A stretch of 64,000 nt of DNA from Neobacillus niacini (lineage in GTDB: Bacteria; Bacillota; Bacilli; Bacillales; Cytobacillaceae): contig NZ_JAMBOB010000006.1 in the NCBI RefSeq assembly GCF_023715415.1, positions 248,001 to 312,000 of the forward strand, given 5' to 3'. The notes beneath the pieces are model-generated. The model had not been told where the DNA came from and did no database searches. It was given only the letters and a program-made list of their open reading frames with translations. Positions 1-6,987 of this stretch are shown piece after piece (within the stretch, counting starts at the first letter, position 1; each line of letters opens with the position of its first letter). The position numbers and the translations under genes are program-made.

Positions 1-601
1 CACTTACCCCTGCAACAAAGAATGCTGCAGTACATAGCGCACCAGTTAATACATGCGGGAATTCTACTAATAGTTGCCCATTCGTGATTAATGCAAAGAA
101 ATCATTCATCTCGGCGCGCCCTTTATTCATCTCAAATCCAACTGGAACCTGCATAAAGGAATTGGCAGTTAAAATCCAAAATCCAGATAGAATGGTTCCG
201 AGTGACACTAGCCAGATACAGGCTAAATGAACTTTTGCAGATAAACGATCCCAGCCAAATATCCATAATCCAATAAATGTTGATTCCATAAAAAAGGCTA
301 GAAGCGCTTCAATTGCAAGCGGTGCACCAAAAACATCACCTACAAATCTTGAATAATCTGACCAGTTCATCCCAAATTGAAATTCTTGAATGATTCCTGT
401 TACGACTCCGACTGCAAAGTTAATTAAAAATAGATGTCCCCAAAACTTTGCCATTTTCTTGTAAACTTCATTCTTTTTCATCACGTACAAGGTTTCCATT
501 AAGGCAACCATAAAGACTAACCCAATGGAAAGCGGTACAAAGAAGAAGTGAAAAATGGTTGTTGCGGCAAATTGAGTTCTCGCCAGCAATACTGCATCCA
601 C
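1..601 (-). CDS. cydA: Cytochrome bd ubiquinol oxidase subunit I (5' part, runs off the window)
   Basis: Subunit I of the quinol-oxidising cytochrome bd terminal oxidase, an integral membrane protein. Only the first ~200 codons are present; the gene continues beyond base 1. The start is a GTG at 601 behind AAGGAGG; the protein opens MDAVLLARTQFAATTIFHFF, and His18 corresponds to the family's N-terminal haem ligand. The ALLAFFMESTFIGLW stretch with the conserved acidic residue and GRAEMNDFF also match CydA. It reads away from the window, so cydB and cydCD would lie outside. The 250-bp upstream region contains redox-type palindromic half-sites. The family call is secure; the regulation is inferred. 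Confidence 0.93.
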   Translation of the reverse strand, partial: MDAVLLARTQFAATTIFHFFFVPLSIGLVFMVALMETLYVMKKNEVYKKMAKFWGHLFLINFAVGVVTGIIQEFQFGMNWSDYSRFVGDVFGAPLAIEALLAFFMESTFIGLWIFGWDRLSAKVHLACIWLVSLGTILSGFWILTANSFMQVPVGFEMNKGRAEMNDFFALITNGQLLVEFPHVLTGALCTAAFFVAGVS

Positions 602-638
602 AATTAAGACCTCCTTAAATCAGATAATGTTCAATATT

Positions 639-653
639 TCACAAACTTTGTGA
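639..653. promoter_or_regulatory. 15-bp palindrome upstream of cydA
   Basis: TCACAAACTTTGTGA is a perfect inverted repeat (7-bp arms around one base) about 40 bp upstream of the cydA start. The TTGTGA/TCACAA half-sites resemble those bound by Rex or Fnr-type regulators, but the arms are in the opposite order to the usual TTGTGA-N-TCACAA arrangement. Binding by either is only a possibility. Confidence 0.3.
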
Positions 654-849
654 TAAAATAAGGAATTAACATAGTTAACCCTATATTTATGTGATTAATA
701 ATAATTATTATTGTTTGATAATAATTACCGTTATATTCATCCATATATTAGCAGATGTCACGAAATAGTGGTTCTACTATTTATGTCTAATTTGTGAAAA
801 ATCGAAACAAAAAAGGGCAGCCAATTTAGCCACCCACCTGCTTGCAGTA

Positions 850-1131
850 TTATTGCATAAGTTTCAAGCTTGAATCTTGCATATACCAATTTTCTTCTGG
901 AATGATATTCGATACAGTCAAAATAAATGATGGAATCCTTTCAACATCAAAAACAATTGCACCTATCTTCTTCGTGAACATGAGAAAGGCATCTCCATGT
1001 GAATAAGATGATAAATCATTTCCGATTTGAAGCAATGACATCAAGACAACTTGTTTTTCTTCGGCCTCAATGAAGACTTGCGGCGAGAATCTTAAAATCC
1101 ATTCATCTCCCTCAATCGAAAATCGGTACAT
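850..1131 (-). CDS. Conserved hypothetical protein, 93 aa
   Basis: Small soluble protein that I do not recognise. The ATG at 1131 follows a good GGTGAGG ribosome site. The sequence alternates short beta-like hydrophobic stretches (WILRFSPQVFIEAE, GAIVFDVERIPSFILTV) and has no cysteine cluster, signal peptide or membrane segment. It stands alone between cydA and the cold-shock gene, transcribed towards cydA. A binding or adaptor role cannot be assigned from sequence. Confidence 0.7.
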   Translation of the reverse strand: MYRFSIEGDEWILRFSPQVFIEAEEKQVVLMSLLQIGNDLSSYSHGDAFLMFTKKIGAIVFDVERIPSFILTVSNIIPEENWYMQDSSLKLMQ

Positions 1132-1260
1132 TATTCCTCACCCTTTATCAACCATTTGTATAAGAATATGAGGCTGATAAAATTTTATGTTCAGATAGAT
1201 TATTAATTTTGAAGATTGCATGAAAATACGATTCACTGGTTAAAAAAGCGCTTTCTTTCC

Positions 1261-1289
1261 TTGACTGCCCAAAAATATTCATGTATATT
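1261..1289 (+). promoter_or_regulatory. Sigma-A type promoter of the cold-shock gene
   Basis: TTGACT (1261-1266), a 17-bp spacer and TATATT (1284-1289) form a near-consensus housekeeping promoter. Transcription would start near 1296, giving a leader of about 105 nt before the cspD start, as is usual for cold-shock genes. Confidence 0.75.
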
Positions 1290-1322
1290 TAAAGCGTCAT
1301 GTATCATTAATTGAATAGTAAT

Positions 1323-1376
1323 AATATTATCTTTATGTACATGATAATATTTATCTTTGACACTATATAAAGTGTC
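1323..1376 (+). promoter_or_regulatory. Two stem-loops in the cspD 5' leader
   Basis: The leader contains two perfect inverted repeats. AATATTATC (1323-1331) pairs with GATAATATT (1343-1351) around an 11-nt loop. GACACT (1359-1364) pairs with AGTGTC (1371-1376) around six A/T bases. The second hairpin ends 13 nt before the AGGAGG ribosome site. Temperature-dependent leader folding is known for csp genes; that these stems do it here is inferred. Confidence 0.5.
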
Positions 1377-1402
1377 TCGAAAGGCTTAGGAGGAAATAGT
1401 AA

Positions 1403-1603
1403 ATGCAAAACGGTAAAGTAAAATGGTTCAACAATGAAAAAGGTTTTGGTTTTATCGAAGTTGAAGGCGGAGACGATGTATTCGTACATTTCAGCGCTAT
1501 TACAGGTGAAGGCTTCAAGTCTTTAGAAGAAGGCCAAGAAGTTTCTTTCGAAATCGTTGAAGGAAACCGTGGACCACAAGCTGCTAACGTAGTAAAACTT
1601 TAA
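1403..1603 (+). CDS. cspD: Cold-shock protein, CspB/CspD type
   Basis: A 66-aa OB-fold nucleic-acid chaperone that binds single-stranded RNA and DNA in the cytoplasm and helps translation at low temperature. Both RNA-binding motifs are intact: RNP1 as KGFGFIEV (about residues 13-20) and RNP2 as VFVHF (about 26-30). The sequence is almost the same as B. subtilis CspD, and ypeQ/ypeP follow as in that species. The ATG sits behind TTAGGAGGAAATAG. It is monocistronic, with its own promoter, a structured leader and an intrinsic terminator. Confidence 0.97.
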   Translation: MQNGKVKWFNNEKGFGFIEVEGGDDVFVHFSAITGEGFKSLEEGQEVSFEIVEGNRGPQAANVVKL

Positions 1604-1617
1604 TCTAATGACTAACC

Positions 1618-1648
1618 AAAGGCTGGCGAAATACCGTCAGCCTTTTTT
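1618..1648 (+). terminator. Intrinsic terminator of cspD
   Basis: AAAGGCTG (1618-1625) pairs with CAGCCTTT (1638-1645), with further inner pairs, and is followed by a run of T to 1648. It begins 15 bp after the cspD stop codon. Confidence 0.85.
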
Positions 1649-1699
1649 CTATTTCTTCAGGTGCCTTATTGAAAATGAACTTTTAGTTGAGAACTATCA

Positions 1700-1885
1700 T
1701 CATGTCAACTTTTTTCCATATTCCTGCAGTTTTTCCCCTACGGTGCATTGTGATATACAAAAGCGATGGGCAAACCTCCTGCCGCCATCTTGTTTAAACT
1801 GCTGATGAACAAAACAGCCATTACAATATTGACCTAATAGGGATTCAACACGATTAAACAGTTCTTGTCTACTAGAATTTTTCAC
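1700..1885 (-). CDS. ypeQ: YpeQ-like small zinc-finger protein
   Basis: A 61-aa protein with a CNGC pair near residue 21 and a CISQC group near residue 43, plus histidines between them. This fits a single zinc-binding finger of the Bacillus YpeQ/DUF2602 type. The start is a GTG at 1885; the ribosome site (GGGGTG) is weak. It lies just downstream of ypeP on the same strand (21-bp gap), as in B. subtilis, so the two are probably co-transcribed. Function is unknown; binding of RNA or DNA with its RNase H-like neighbour is only a guess. Confidence 0.75.
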   Translation of the reverse strand: MKNSSRQELFNRVESLLGQYCNGCFVHQQFKQDGGRRFAHRFCISQCTVGEKLQEYGKKLT

Positions 1886-1906
1886 GAGTCTAAGGCACCC
1901 CGTTTC

Positions 1907-2572
1907 TTAAATAATTTGTGTCTTTGCAAAGATTTCCTTCCCCTCTAATGCTTGAGTTGCCAATTTATCTGCTTCTTTATTATCATTTCTTGGAATTGGT
2001 GTGTACTTTGGTGTCAGGGAGAGTGCTTTAATTTTTTCTTCAATCCTGTCAAGCCAAGCATTGAGCACATCCTCATAGCAAGGCCATTCTCCTTCAAGCT
2101 GCTTTAAGACGACCTGTGAATCCCCTTTAAATTCACAAGGCAAATGATGAACGCCTAATTCCTCTAATAGCGTTAAACCATAATAAAAGGCTGCATATTC
2201 TGCTTCATTATTTGTTTCTAATTCATCGAATACTTCATTTGCCCTTATTCGATATTTCTTTTTCCCTTGTTTAAAAAATATTACTACACCAAGACCGGCT
2301 GTATTTGTTTCCTTTTGAAATCCACCATCAAAATATACAGTGATTTCATGAGGATCATCTTCAATTTCCGTTACCAGCTTTTTCAGTTCCTTTAATATCC
2401 AAGAGGTTCCTACTTCATCATAAAAGTAGATGTCACTTGCTTTTCCTAGTTTTTCTAGCTCTTCACCAACTTGTATGGCCAATTCTGTAGAAATCCAATC
2501 AGAGGTAAATTGTATTTTTTCATTTCTGCCTGTCTTATAATTCCACTCAAGTTTATATTTCATGATTTTCAA
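1907..2572 (-). CDS. ypeP: RNase H-fold protein YpeP
   Basis: A 221-aa two-part protein: an N-terminal ~70-residue region of unknown fold and a C-terminal RNase H domain (about residues 75-205). Candidate metal ligands are present in the right order: Asp in VYFDGG, Glu in NNEAEYAAF, Asp in FKGDSQVV and Asp in NKEADKLA. It could therefore cut the RNA strand of RNA-DNA hybrids, although B. subtilis YpeP has no firmly assigned role. It is divergent from ypdQ, another RNase H-fold gene, across 182 bp. The open frame begins MKIMKYKLEWNYK; the second Met is an alternative start. Confidence 0.85.
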   Translation of the reverse strand: MKIMKYKLEWNYKTGRNEKIQFTSDWISTELAIQVGEELEKLGKASDIYFYDEVGTSWILKELKKLVTEIEDDPHEITVYFDGGFQKETNTAGLGVVIFFKQGKKKYRIRANEVFDELETNNEAEYAAFYYGLTLLEELGVHHLPCEFKGDSQVVLKQLEGEWPCYEDVLNAWLDRIEEKIKALSLTPKYTPIPRNDNKEADKLATQALEGKEIFAKTQII

Positions 2573-2754
2573 CCTTTCTAAAGAAAATTTCTGAGTTGAA
2601 AAGAAAGAATTTATGATTCCACTTTCTTACAATATGTTTAAACATTTAGTCTTAGCATACCCACTTCAACAACGTAGAAATAGGAAAAATATATTTCCTG
2701 CGTTTTGTGTTAGATTATGATAAACTTTCAATATTATGAACTGGAGGTTCAGCT

Positions 2755-3162
2755 ATGATTGAAGTCTATATAGACGGTGCCAGTGCTGGCAACCCAGGAC
2801 CAAGCGGTGCTGGAATTTTCATAAAAGGGAATGGCACAGCCGAAAAATTTTCAATCCCGCTCGGAATGATGTCAAATCACGAGGCTGAGTATCATGCTTT
2901 TATTAAAGCTTTAGAGCTTTGCTTAGAAAAAGGATTTTCACATTCGGTTGTATCCTTTCGGACTGATTCCGAATTAGTTAATAAAGCGGTCGAGAAGGAA
3001 TTTGCAAAAAATAAACTTTATGCTCCCCTTCTAGATCAGGCATTACAGTTATCGAAACAATTTGATTTATTTTTTATGAAGTGGATTCCAAGCATCGAAA
3101 ATAAAGTAGCAGATGAATTGGCCCGCCTTGCAATACGAAAAAATACATTGGAGGAAGAATAA
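2755..3162 (+). CDS. ypdQ: Type 1 RNase H-like protein YpdQ
   Basis: A 135-aa single-domain RNase H fold protein. The four expected catalytic carboxylates are visible: Asp7 (YIDGASAGNPGP), Glu45 (NHEAEY), Asp71 (RTDSELV) and Asp120 (VADELARLA). It probably hydrolyses RNA in RNA-DNA hybrids. It lacks the basic protrusion of E. coli RNase HI, so substrate affinity may be low. The ATG follows CTGGAGGTTCAGCT. The 3' end overlaps the ribosome site of the following transporter gene, so the two are probably one transcript. Confidence 0.88.
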   Translation: MIEVYIDGASAGNPGPSGAGIFIKGNGTAEKFSIPLGMMSNHEAEYHAFIKALELCLEKGFSHSVVSFRTDSELVNKAVEKEFAKNKLYAPLLDQALQLSKQFDLFFMKWIPSIENKVADELARLAIRKNTLEEE

Positions 3163-3168
3163 AGCAGC

Positions 3169-4089
3169 ATGAAAAAGCCTATTTTTGCTGATATCAGCTT
3201 ACTATTTGTTACATTTATCTGGGGTACAACGTTTGTCCTCGTTCAAAATGCGATTGGACTGCTTGAACCCTTTTCCTTTAATGGAATCCGTTTTCTAGCA
3301 GCAGCACTCATGCTGTTAGTATGGCTGTTTTTCTTTGAACGAAAGCAGCTAGTTTTTTTAAACATAAGAATGCTTGCTTCAGGTGTATTTATTGGTTTTT
3401 GGCTCTTCCTTGGGTATGCGACCCAAACGATTGGCCTATTATATACAACCACTTCTAAAGCAGGTTTTATTACGGGGCTGAGTGTAATCTTCGTGCCACT
3501 GTTTTCGATGTTTTTATTAAAACAGTTTCCGAGCAGGAATGCAGTAATCGGGGTTTCGATTGCAACCTTTGGTTTATTTCTGCTAACAATGACTGACGTT
3601 TCTTCATTAAATATTGGGGATGGCTTCGTGTTCATTTGCGCCATTAGCTTTGCCCTTCAAATCATTTTCACAGGAAAGTTCTCAAACAAATATCCAACTT
3701 TATTGTTAACAGTCATACAAATTTCCACCGTAGCGATATTATCGATTATTTCTGCCTTTTTATTTGAGGATTGGAGAAAATCCTTTAACGTAGAAATCTT
3801 ACTCTCGAAAGATGTAATGATTGCTTTAATCATTACAAGTATTTTTGCTACCGCATTAGCATTTTTGATTCAAACAAATTTTCAAAAATATACCACGGCA
3901 ACAAGGGTGGCGTTAATCTTTGCGATGGAGCCCGTGTTTGCGGCCATTGCCGGCTATTATTGGGCAGCTGAACGCTTATCCTATAGTGCACTATTTGGCT
4001 GCTTACTGATTTTTGCAGGGATGATTTTTGCAGAGCTTCCCGCAAACAAATTCCCATTGCTGAGAAAAGATAAGAGCTTTCAAGGTTAA
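3169..4089 (+). CDS. EamA/DMT family transporter
   Basis: A 306-aa inner-membrane protein with about ten hydrophobic helices arranged as two EamA repeats (roughly residues 5-140 and 150-292). The drug/metabolite transporter family exports small metabolites or amino acids; the substrate cannot be read from sequence. The ATG at 3169 uses the GGAGGAAG site that spans the end of ypdQ, 6 bp upstream. A second member of the family is encoded at 17115-18026. A perfect 13-bp terminator stem follows. Confidence 0.9.
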   Translation: MKKPIFADISLLFVTFIWGTTFVLVQNAIGLLEPFSFNGIRFLAAALMLLVWLFFFERKQLVFLNIRMLASGVFIGFWLFLGYATQTIGLLYTTTSKAGFITGLSVIFVPLFSMFLLKQFPSRNAVIGVSIATFGLFLLTMTDVSSLNIGDGFVFICAISFALQIIFTGKFSNKYPTLLLTVIQISTVAILSIISAFLFEDWRKSFNVEILLSKDVMIALIITSIFATALAFLIQTNFQKYTTATRVALIFAMEPVFAAIAGYYWAAERLSYSALFGCLLIFAGMIFAELPANKFPLLRKDKSFQG

Positions 4090-4090
4090 A

Positions 4091-4123
4091 ACAAAAATCC
4101 TCCCAAATAAGGAGGATTTTTGT
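4091..4123. terminator. Bidirectional intrinsic terminator
   Basis: A perfect 13-bp stem (4091-4103 with 4111-4123) around a 7-nt loop has A and T runs on the two sides, so it can end the exporter gene from the left and the 4124-4405 gene from the right. Confidence 0.85.
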
Positions 4124-4405
4124 CTATATTGCCACTAGTTCTCTTTCTTTAACGAACTTCAGTGCCGCATTTCTTGTTTGTATTTTGCTCGAAACAAGGG
4201 TTTCTAATAATGACACATAAAAGCTGCCATCAAAGCTCTTCTGGGCTTTTAATGTGATCTCTATTGCGGAATTAATCAATTCATCGGAAGCATTGGTATA
4301 TTGTTTTCCAAAGTAAATAAACCCAATTGCATCCTCTTGAAATTGAAATCCTTTTCCTTCTAGGTAATGCAAGTACTCATCAACTGTTCGCACTGGCTTC
4401 TCCAT
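4124..4405 (-). CDS. Conserved hypothetical protein, 93 aa
   Basis: A small, mostly helical soluble protein with no metal or signal motifs. It may belong to a Bacillus-specific DUF family (DUF6123 comes to mind, but I am not sure). The ATG is close behind GGAGAGGG. It lies 21 bp downstream of the DUF212-type gene on the same strand and probably shares its transcript. No function can be inferred. Confidence 0.7.
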   Translation of the reverse strand: MEKPVRTVDEYLHYLEGKGFQFQEDAIGFIYFGKQYTNASDELINSAIEITLKAQKSFDGSFYVSLLETLVSSKIQTRNAALKFVKERELVAI

Positions 4406-4420
4406 CCCTCTCCAAGCAAT

Positions 4421-4927
4421 TTAAAACCATCTACTATCAGATTTTAACTTAAATTTCGACAATTTTCTACTCTTTTTTGTGCATAAATGCCCAATGACTC
4501 CGACTAATGCCCCAAAAACGGCACCGCCAATTACTTCTTCAGGCTGATGACCTAACATTTCCTTTAGCTTTTTTGGAGCTTCTTGTTCGAATTCTACACT
4601 TTCTTCTTTATCCACTTTTTCAATCAAATCATGCATGGAATTGACTTTTAAGGTGAGTTCACCTGTTTGACGTCGTATCCCCTGTGCGTCGTACATGACA
4701 ATTAATCCATAAACCAGCGATAGTGCAAAATCAAATGTTGGCAGCCCTCGTTGTAGAGCTATATAGGTGGTTAGTGTTGAAACTCCAGCTGAGTGGGAGC
4801 TTGGCATCCCACCTGTTTGAAAAAAGAGGTCTGGGCGCCACTCTTTCTTTTTGTAATAATGAATGGGAATCTTTAAGCCCTGTGCTAAAGCAATACTAGA
4901 AAGGGCTAAATAAACACCTTTGTTCAT
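4421..4927 (-). CDS. Divergent PAP2 family membrane protein (YuiD-like)
   Basis: A 168-aa protein of the DUF212 / divergent PAP2 family. The signature GGMPSSHSAGVSTL (about residues 39-52) matches the PSGH-like phosphatase motif, and MYDAQGIRRQTGE is typical of YuiD-like proteins. Three or four hydrophobic helices flank these motifs, so it is an inner-membrane protein, possibly acting on lipid phosphates, though catalysis in this branch is unproven. The ATG at 4927 was chosen because AGAGGTGAT lies 5 bases upstream; a GTG at 4936 is in frame but overlaps that site. Confidence 0.85.
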   Translation of the reverse strand: MNKGVYLALSSIALAQGLKIPIHYYKKKEWRPDLFFQTGGMPSSHSAGVSTLTTYIALQRGLPTFDFALSLVYGLIVMYDAQGIRRQTGELTLKVNSMHDLIEKVDKEESVEFEQEAPKKLKEMLGHQPEEVIGGAVFGALVGVIGHLCTKKSRKLSKFKLKSDSRWF

Positions 4928-5013
4928 ATTTATCACCTCTTATCTTTATTGTTTAGAAAGTTGAGTTTTATTATTCTCGCGTGGAAATACTAAAAAAATG
5001 GGAGGTGAGAAGG

Positions 5014-5151
5014 ATGAGCAAAAACGGTCATGCTAATCGCGGTGTAAAGGCTCCTGGGGTCAATCCACAAGGATATGGTCAAGATGCAGAATTCGCTGAG
5101 GAACCAAAAAGCAAATTAGAAAATGCACAAAAGAAAAAAAATACAAAATAA
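5014..5151 (+). CDS. sspL: Small acid-soluble spore protein L-like
   Basis: A 45-aa, highly charged, hydrophilic protein ending in EEPKSKLENAQKKKNTK, with GVNPQGYGQDAEF in the middle. This matches the SspL family of minor forespore SASPs, and sspL lies next to ypcP in B. subtilis. The ATG follows a strong GGGAGGTGAGAAGG site. Expression would be by the forespore factor sigma-G; a possible TGAGTT / AATACTA pair lies 40-20 bp upstream but is not convincing alone. It is monocistronic and followed by a terminator shared with ypcP. Confidence 0.85.
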   Translation: MSKNGHANRGVKAPGVNPQGYGQDAEFAEEPKSKLENAQKKKNTK

Positions 5152-5158
5152 CAGCATG

Positions 5159-5193
5159 GAAAAAGGCTGCCCTATATTAGGACAGCCTTACAT
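5159..5193. terminator. Terminator between sspL and ypcP
   Basis: AAGGCTGCCC... pairs with ...GGACAGCCTT (about 5164-5173 and 5180-5189), with A-rich and T-rich flanks. It serves the two converging genes. Confidence 0.75.
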
Positions 5194-5194
5194 T

Positions 5195-6088
5195 TTAAGA
5201 TATAAAGGAAGCTTCAAGCGGAAGCAGACGGTGCAAGCCGCGAAGTTCTAATTCATTTAATTTGTCTAAAGCTTTGTCTTTTTCAATTTTAAGGCCAGCT
5301 TCTTGTAAGTCACAGCTGACTGGGACATCGCATTTAATTTCAGCTAGTAAACGTGATAAATGAAGCATTTCTAAATCCTGCTCAATTTTCGTTTTGTGAG
5401 ATTTAGAAAGACGATCTAGATTCGAAATGATCCCTTCAACATGCTCAAATTCCTTTAAAAGCTTAAGAGCGGTTTTCTCACCAATACCCTTAACTCCAGG
5501 ATAATTATCACTAGGGTCTCCCATAAGTGCCTTTAAATCAATCATTTGTCGGGGCTTGATGCCTTTTTCTTCAAAGAAGGTATCAGGAGTATGAACAAGA
5601 TAATTTCCATAGCCTTTTTTCATTAATATAACCGAGATACTTTCATCTAGAAGCTGAAGGATATCTTGGTCACCTGTTAGGATTGAAACATCTGCATGTT
5701 CTCTTGCCTGATAAGCAATCGTACCAATACAGTCATCTGCTTCATAGCCCGCTAAACCAATATTAGGGATATCAAATGCAGCGACTACATCTTTAACTAT
5801 ATCAAATTGAGGAATTAATTCGACTGGTGCTTCACTGCGATTTCCTTTATAGGCATCGAATAATTCTGAACGAAATGTTTTACTGCCCATATCCCAGCAA
5901 ACTGCTACATGGGATGGATTAAAGGAAGATACTGCAGTAAATAAATGTTTAATGAAGCCGTGAATTCCATTCGTCGGAATTCCTTTTGAATTTATCATAA
6001 ACTGACCTGAAACAGCCGTAGCATAAAAAGCACGAAATAATAATGCCATTCCATCAACTAACATAAGTGAAGGTTTTTGATTTTCCAA
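5195..6088 (-). CDS. ypcP: 5'-3' exonuclease YpcP
   Basis: A 297-aa stand-alone homologue of the PolA 5'-nuclease domain, which removes RNA primers and flaps in the cytoplasm. Metal-binding acidic motifs are present: LMLVDGMALLFRAF at the N terminus, YEADDCIGTIA, ILTGDQDILQL and MGDPSDNYPGVKGIGEKTA, the last being the helix-hairpin-helix DNA-binding part. The start is TTG at 6088, 9 nt after GGGAGGTC; no ATG in the neighbourhood fits better. The next upstream gene, a sulfurtransferase, is 51 bp away on the same strand. Confidence 0.95.
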   Translation of the reverse strand: MENQKPSLMLVDGMALLFRAFYATAVSGQFMINSKGIPTNGIHGFIKHLFTAVSSFNPSHVAVCWDMGSKTFRSELFDAYKGNRSEAPVELIPQFDIVKDVVAAFDIPNIGLAGYEADDCIGTIAYQAREHADVSILTGDQDILQLLDESISVILMKKGYGNYLVHTPDTFFEEKGIKPRQMIDLKALMGDPSDNYPGVKGIGEKTALKLLKEFEHVEGIISNLDRLSKSHKTKIEQDLEMLHLSRLLAEIKCDVPVSCDLQEAGLKIEKDKALDKLNELELRGLHRLLPLEASFIS

Positions 6089-6139
6089 TATATTGACCTC
6101 CCATCAATTGAAACACGATTTCTATTATAACATAAAAAC

Positions 6140-6967
6140 TTACTCTATCTCGTTTTCTTGATAGGAAATCCAATCGCTAAAACTTCCCAAGTAAAGTTTT
6201 ACCTTTTCAAATCCAGCCGTTTTAAGTGCTAGAAAATTCGGTGCAGCTGTTACGCCTGAACCACAATAAACAATGATTTCGTTTTCAGGATTAATGTCTG
6301 CGAAACGTTGTTTTTGGACTTGTGCTTGCTTATAGTAACCGGCGTTTAATCCTTCGAACCATGGTTTATTCAATGCCCCAGGAATCCTGCCGGCCTTTTT
6401 ATCTATGGGCTCTTCTAAACCTAAATATCTTCTTTCTTCCCTTGAATCAATAAGGATTGTATTGGAAACTTGTCCATCCGCAACCGCCCTTACTTCCTCC
6501 ATACTTGCGAGCAGGTCATGATTAATATTTGACTTAAATGAAGCTTTATTAAAAGTGGGCAACTCTGATGAAACAGGGTAATTTTCTTCCTTCCAGCCTT
6601 TAAAGCCTCCATCCAAAACATACACTTTTTCATGTCCAAGGTATTTTAGCATCCACCAAAATCTTGCGGCAAAAGCACCTTCTCCTTGGTCATAGGCAAT
6701 CACCTTTGTGTTTTCATCAATACCCGCTTTTTCAAGCTTATTAATAAACTCTTCGATGTTTGGCAATGGGTGTCGGCCGCCATGATTTCCAATTTCGCCC
6801 GATAAATCTTGCTCAAGATCAAAATATACAGCTCCAGGAATATGATTTTTATCATATTCCTGTCTGCCGCCTTTAGGGTCTGCTAACGAAAAAGAGCAAT
6901 CCACAATACGCACATGAGGATCTTTTAAATTTTTTAACAGCCATTCTTTGTCAATAATATAATTCAT
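6140..6967 (-). CDS. Thiosulfate / 3-mercaptopyruvate sulfurtransferase
   Basis: A 275-aa tandem rhodanese. The N-terminal inactive domain (about 1-130) carries DPKGGRQEYDKNHIPGA, and the C-terminal domain (about 150-272) carries the persulfide cysteine, Cys235 in VYCGSGVTA. The loop CGSGVTA is the 3-mercaptopyruvate type, so that substrate is more likely than thiosulfate. It transfers sulfane sulfur to cyanide or thiols in the cytoplasm. The ATG at 6967 follows GGGGGATATCT. It lies between ypcP and dynA on the same strand. Confidence 0.92.
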   Translation of the reverse strand: MNYIIDKEWLLKNLKDPHVRIVDCSFSLADPKGGRQEYDKNHIPGAVYFDLEQDLSGEIGNHGGRHPLPNIEEFINKLEKAGIDENTKVIAYDQGEGAFAARFWWMLKYLGHEKVYVLDGGFKGWKEENYPVSSELPTFNKASFKSNINHDLLASMEEVRAVADGQVSNTILIDSREERRYLGLEEPIDKKAGRIPGALNKPWFEGLNAGYYKQAQVQKQRFADINPENEIIVYCGSGVTAAPNFLALKTAGFEKVKLYLGSFSDWISYQENEIE

Positions 6968-6987
6968 AGATATCCCCCAATAAGTTA

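Noticed and set aside
639..653. Canonical Fnr activator box for cydA
   Set aside because: The half-sites are in the opposite order and the site is too close to the start codon for class II activation.
1243..1259. CcpA cre site (AAAAAGCGCTTTCTTT) before cspD
   Set aside because: The core GCGC is present but the outer TG...CA positions do not match; too weak to list as a feature.
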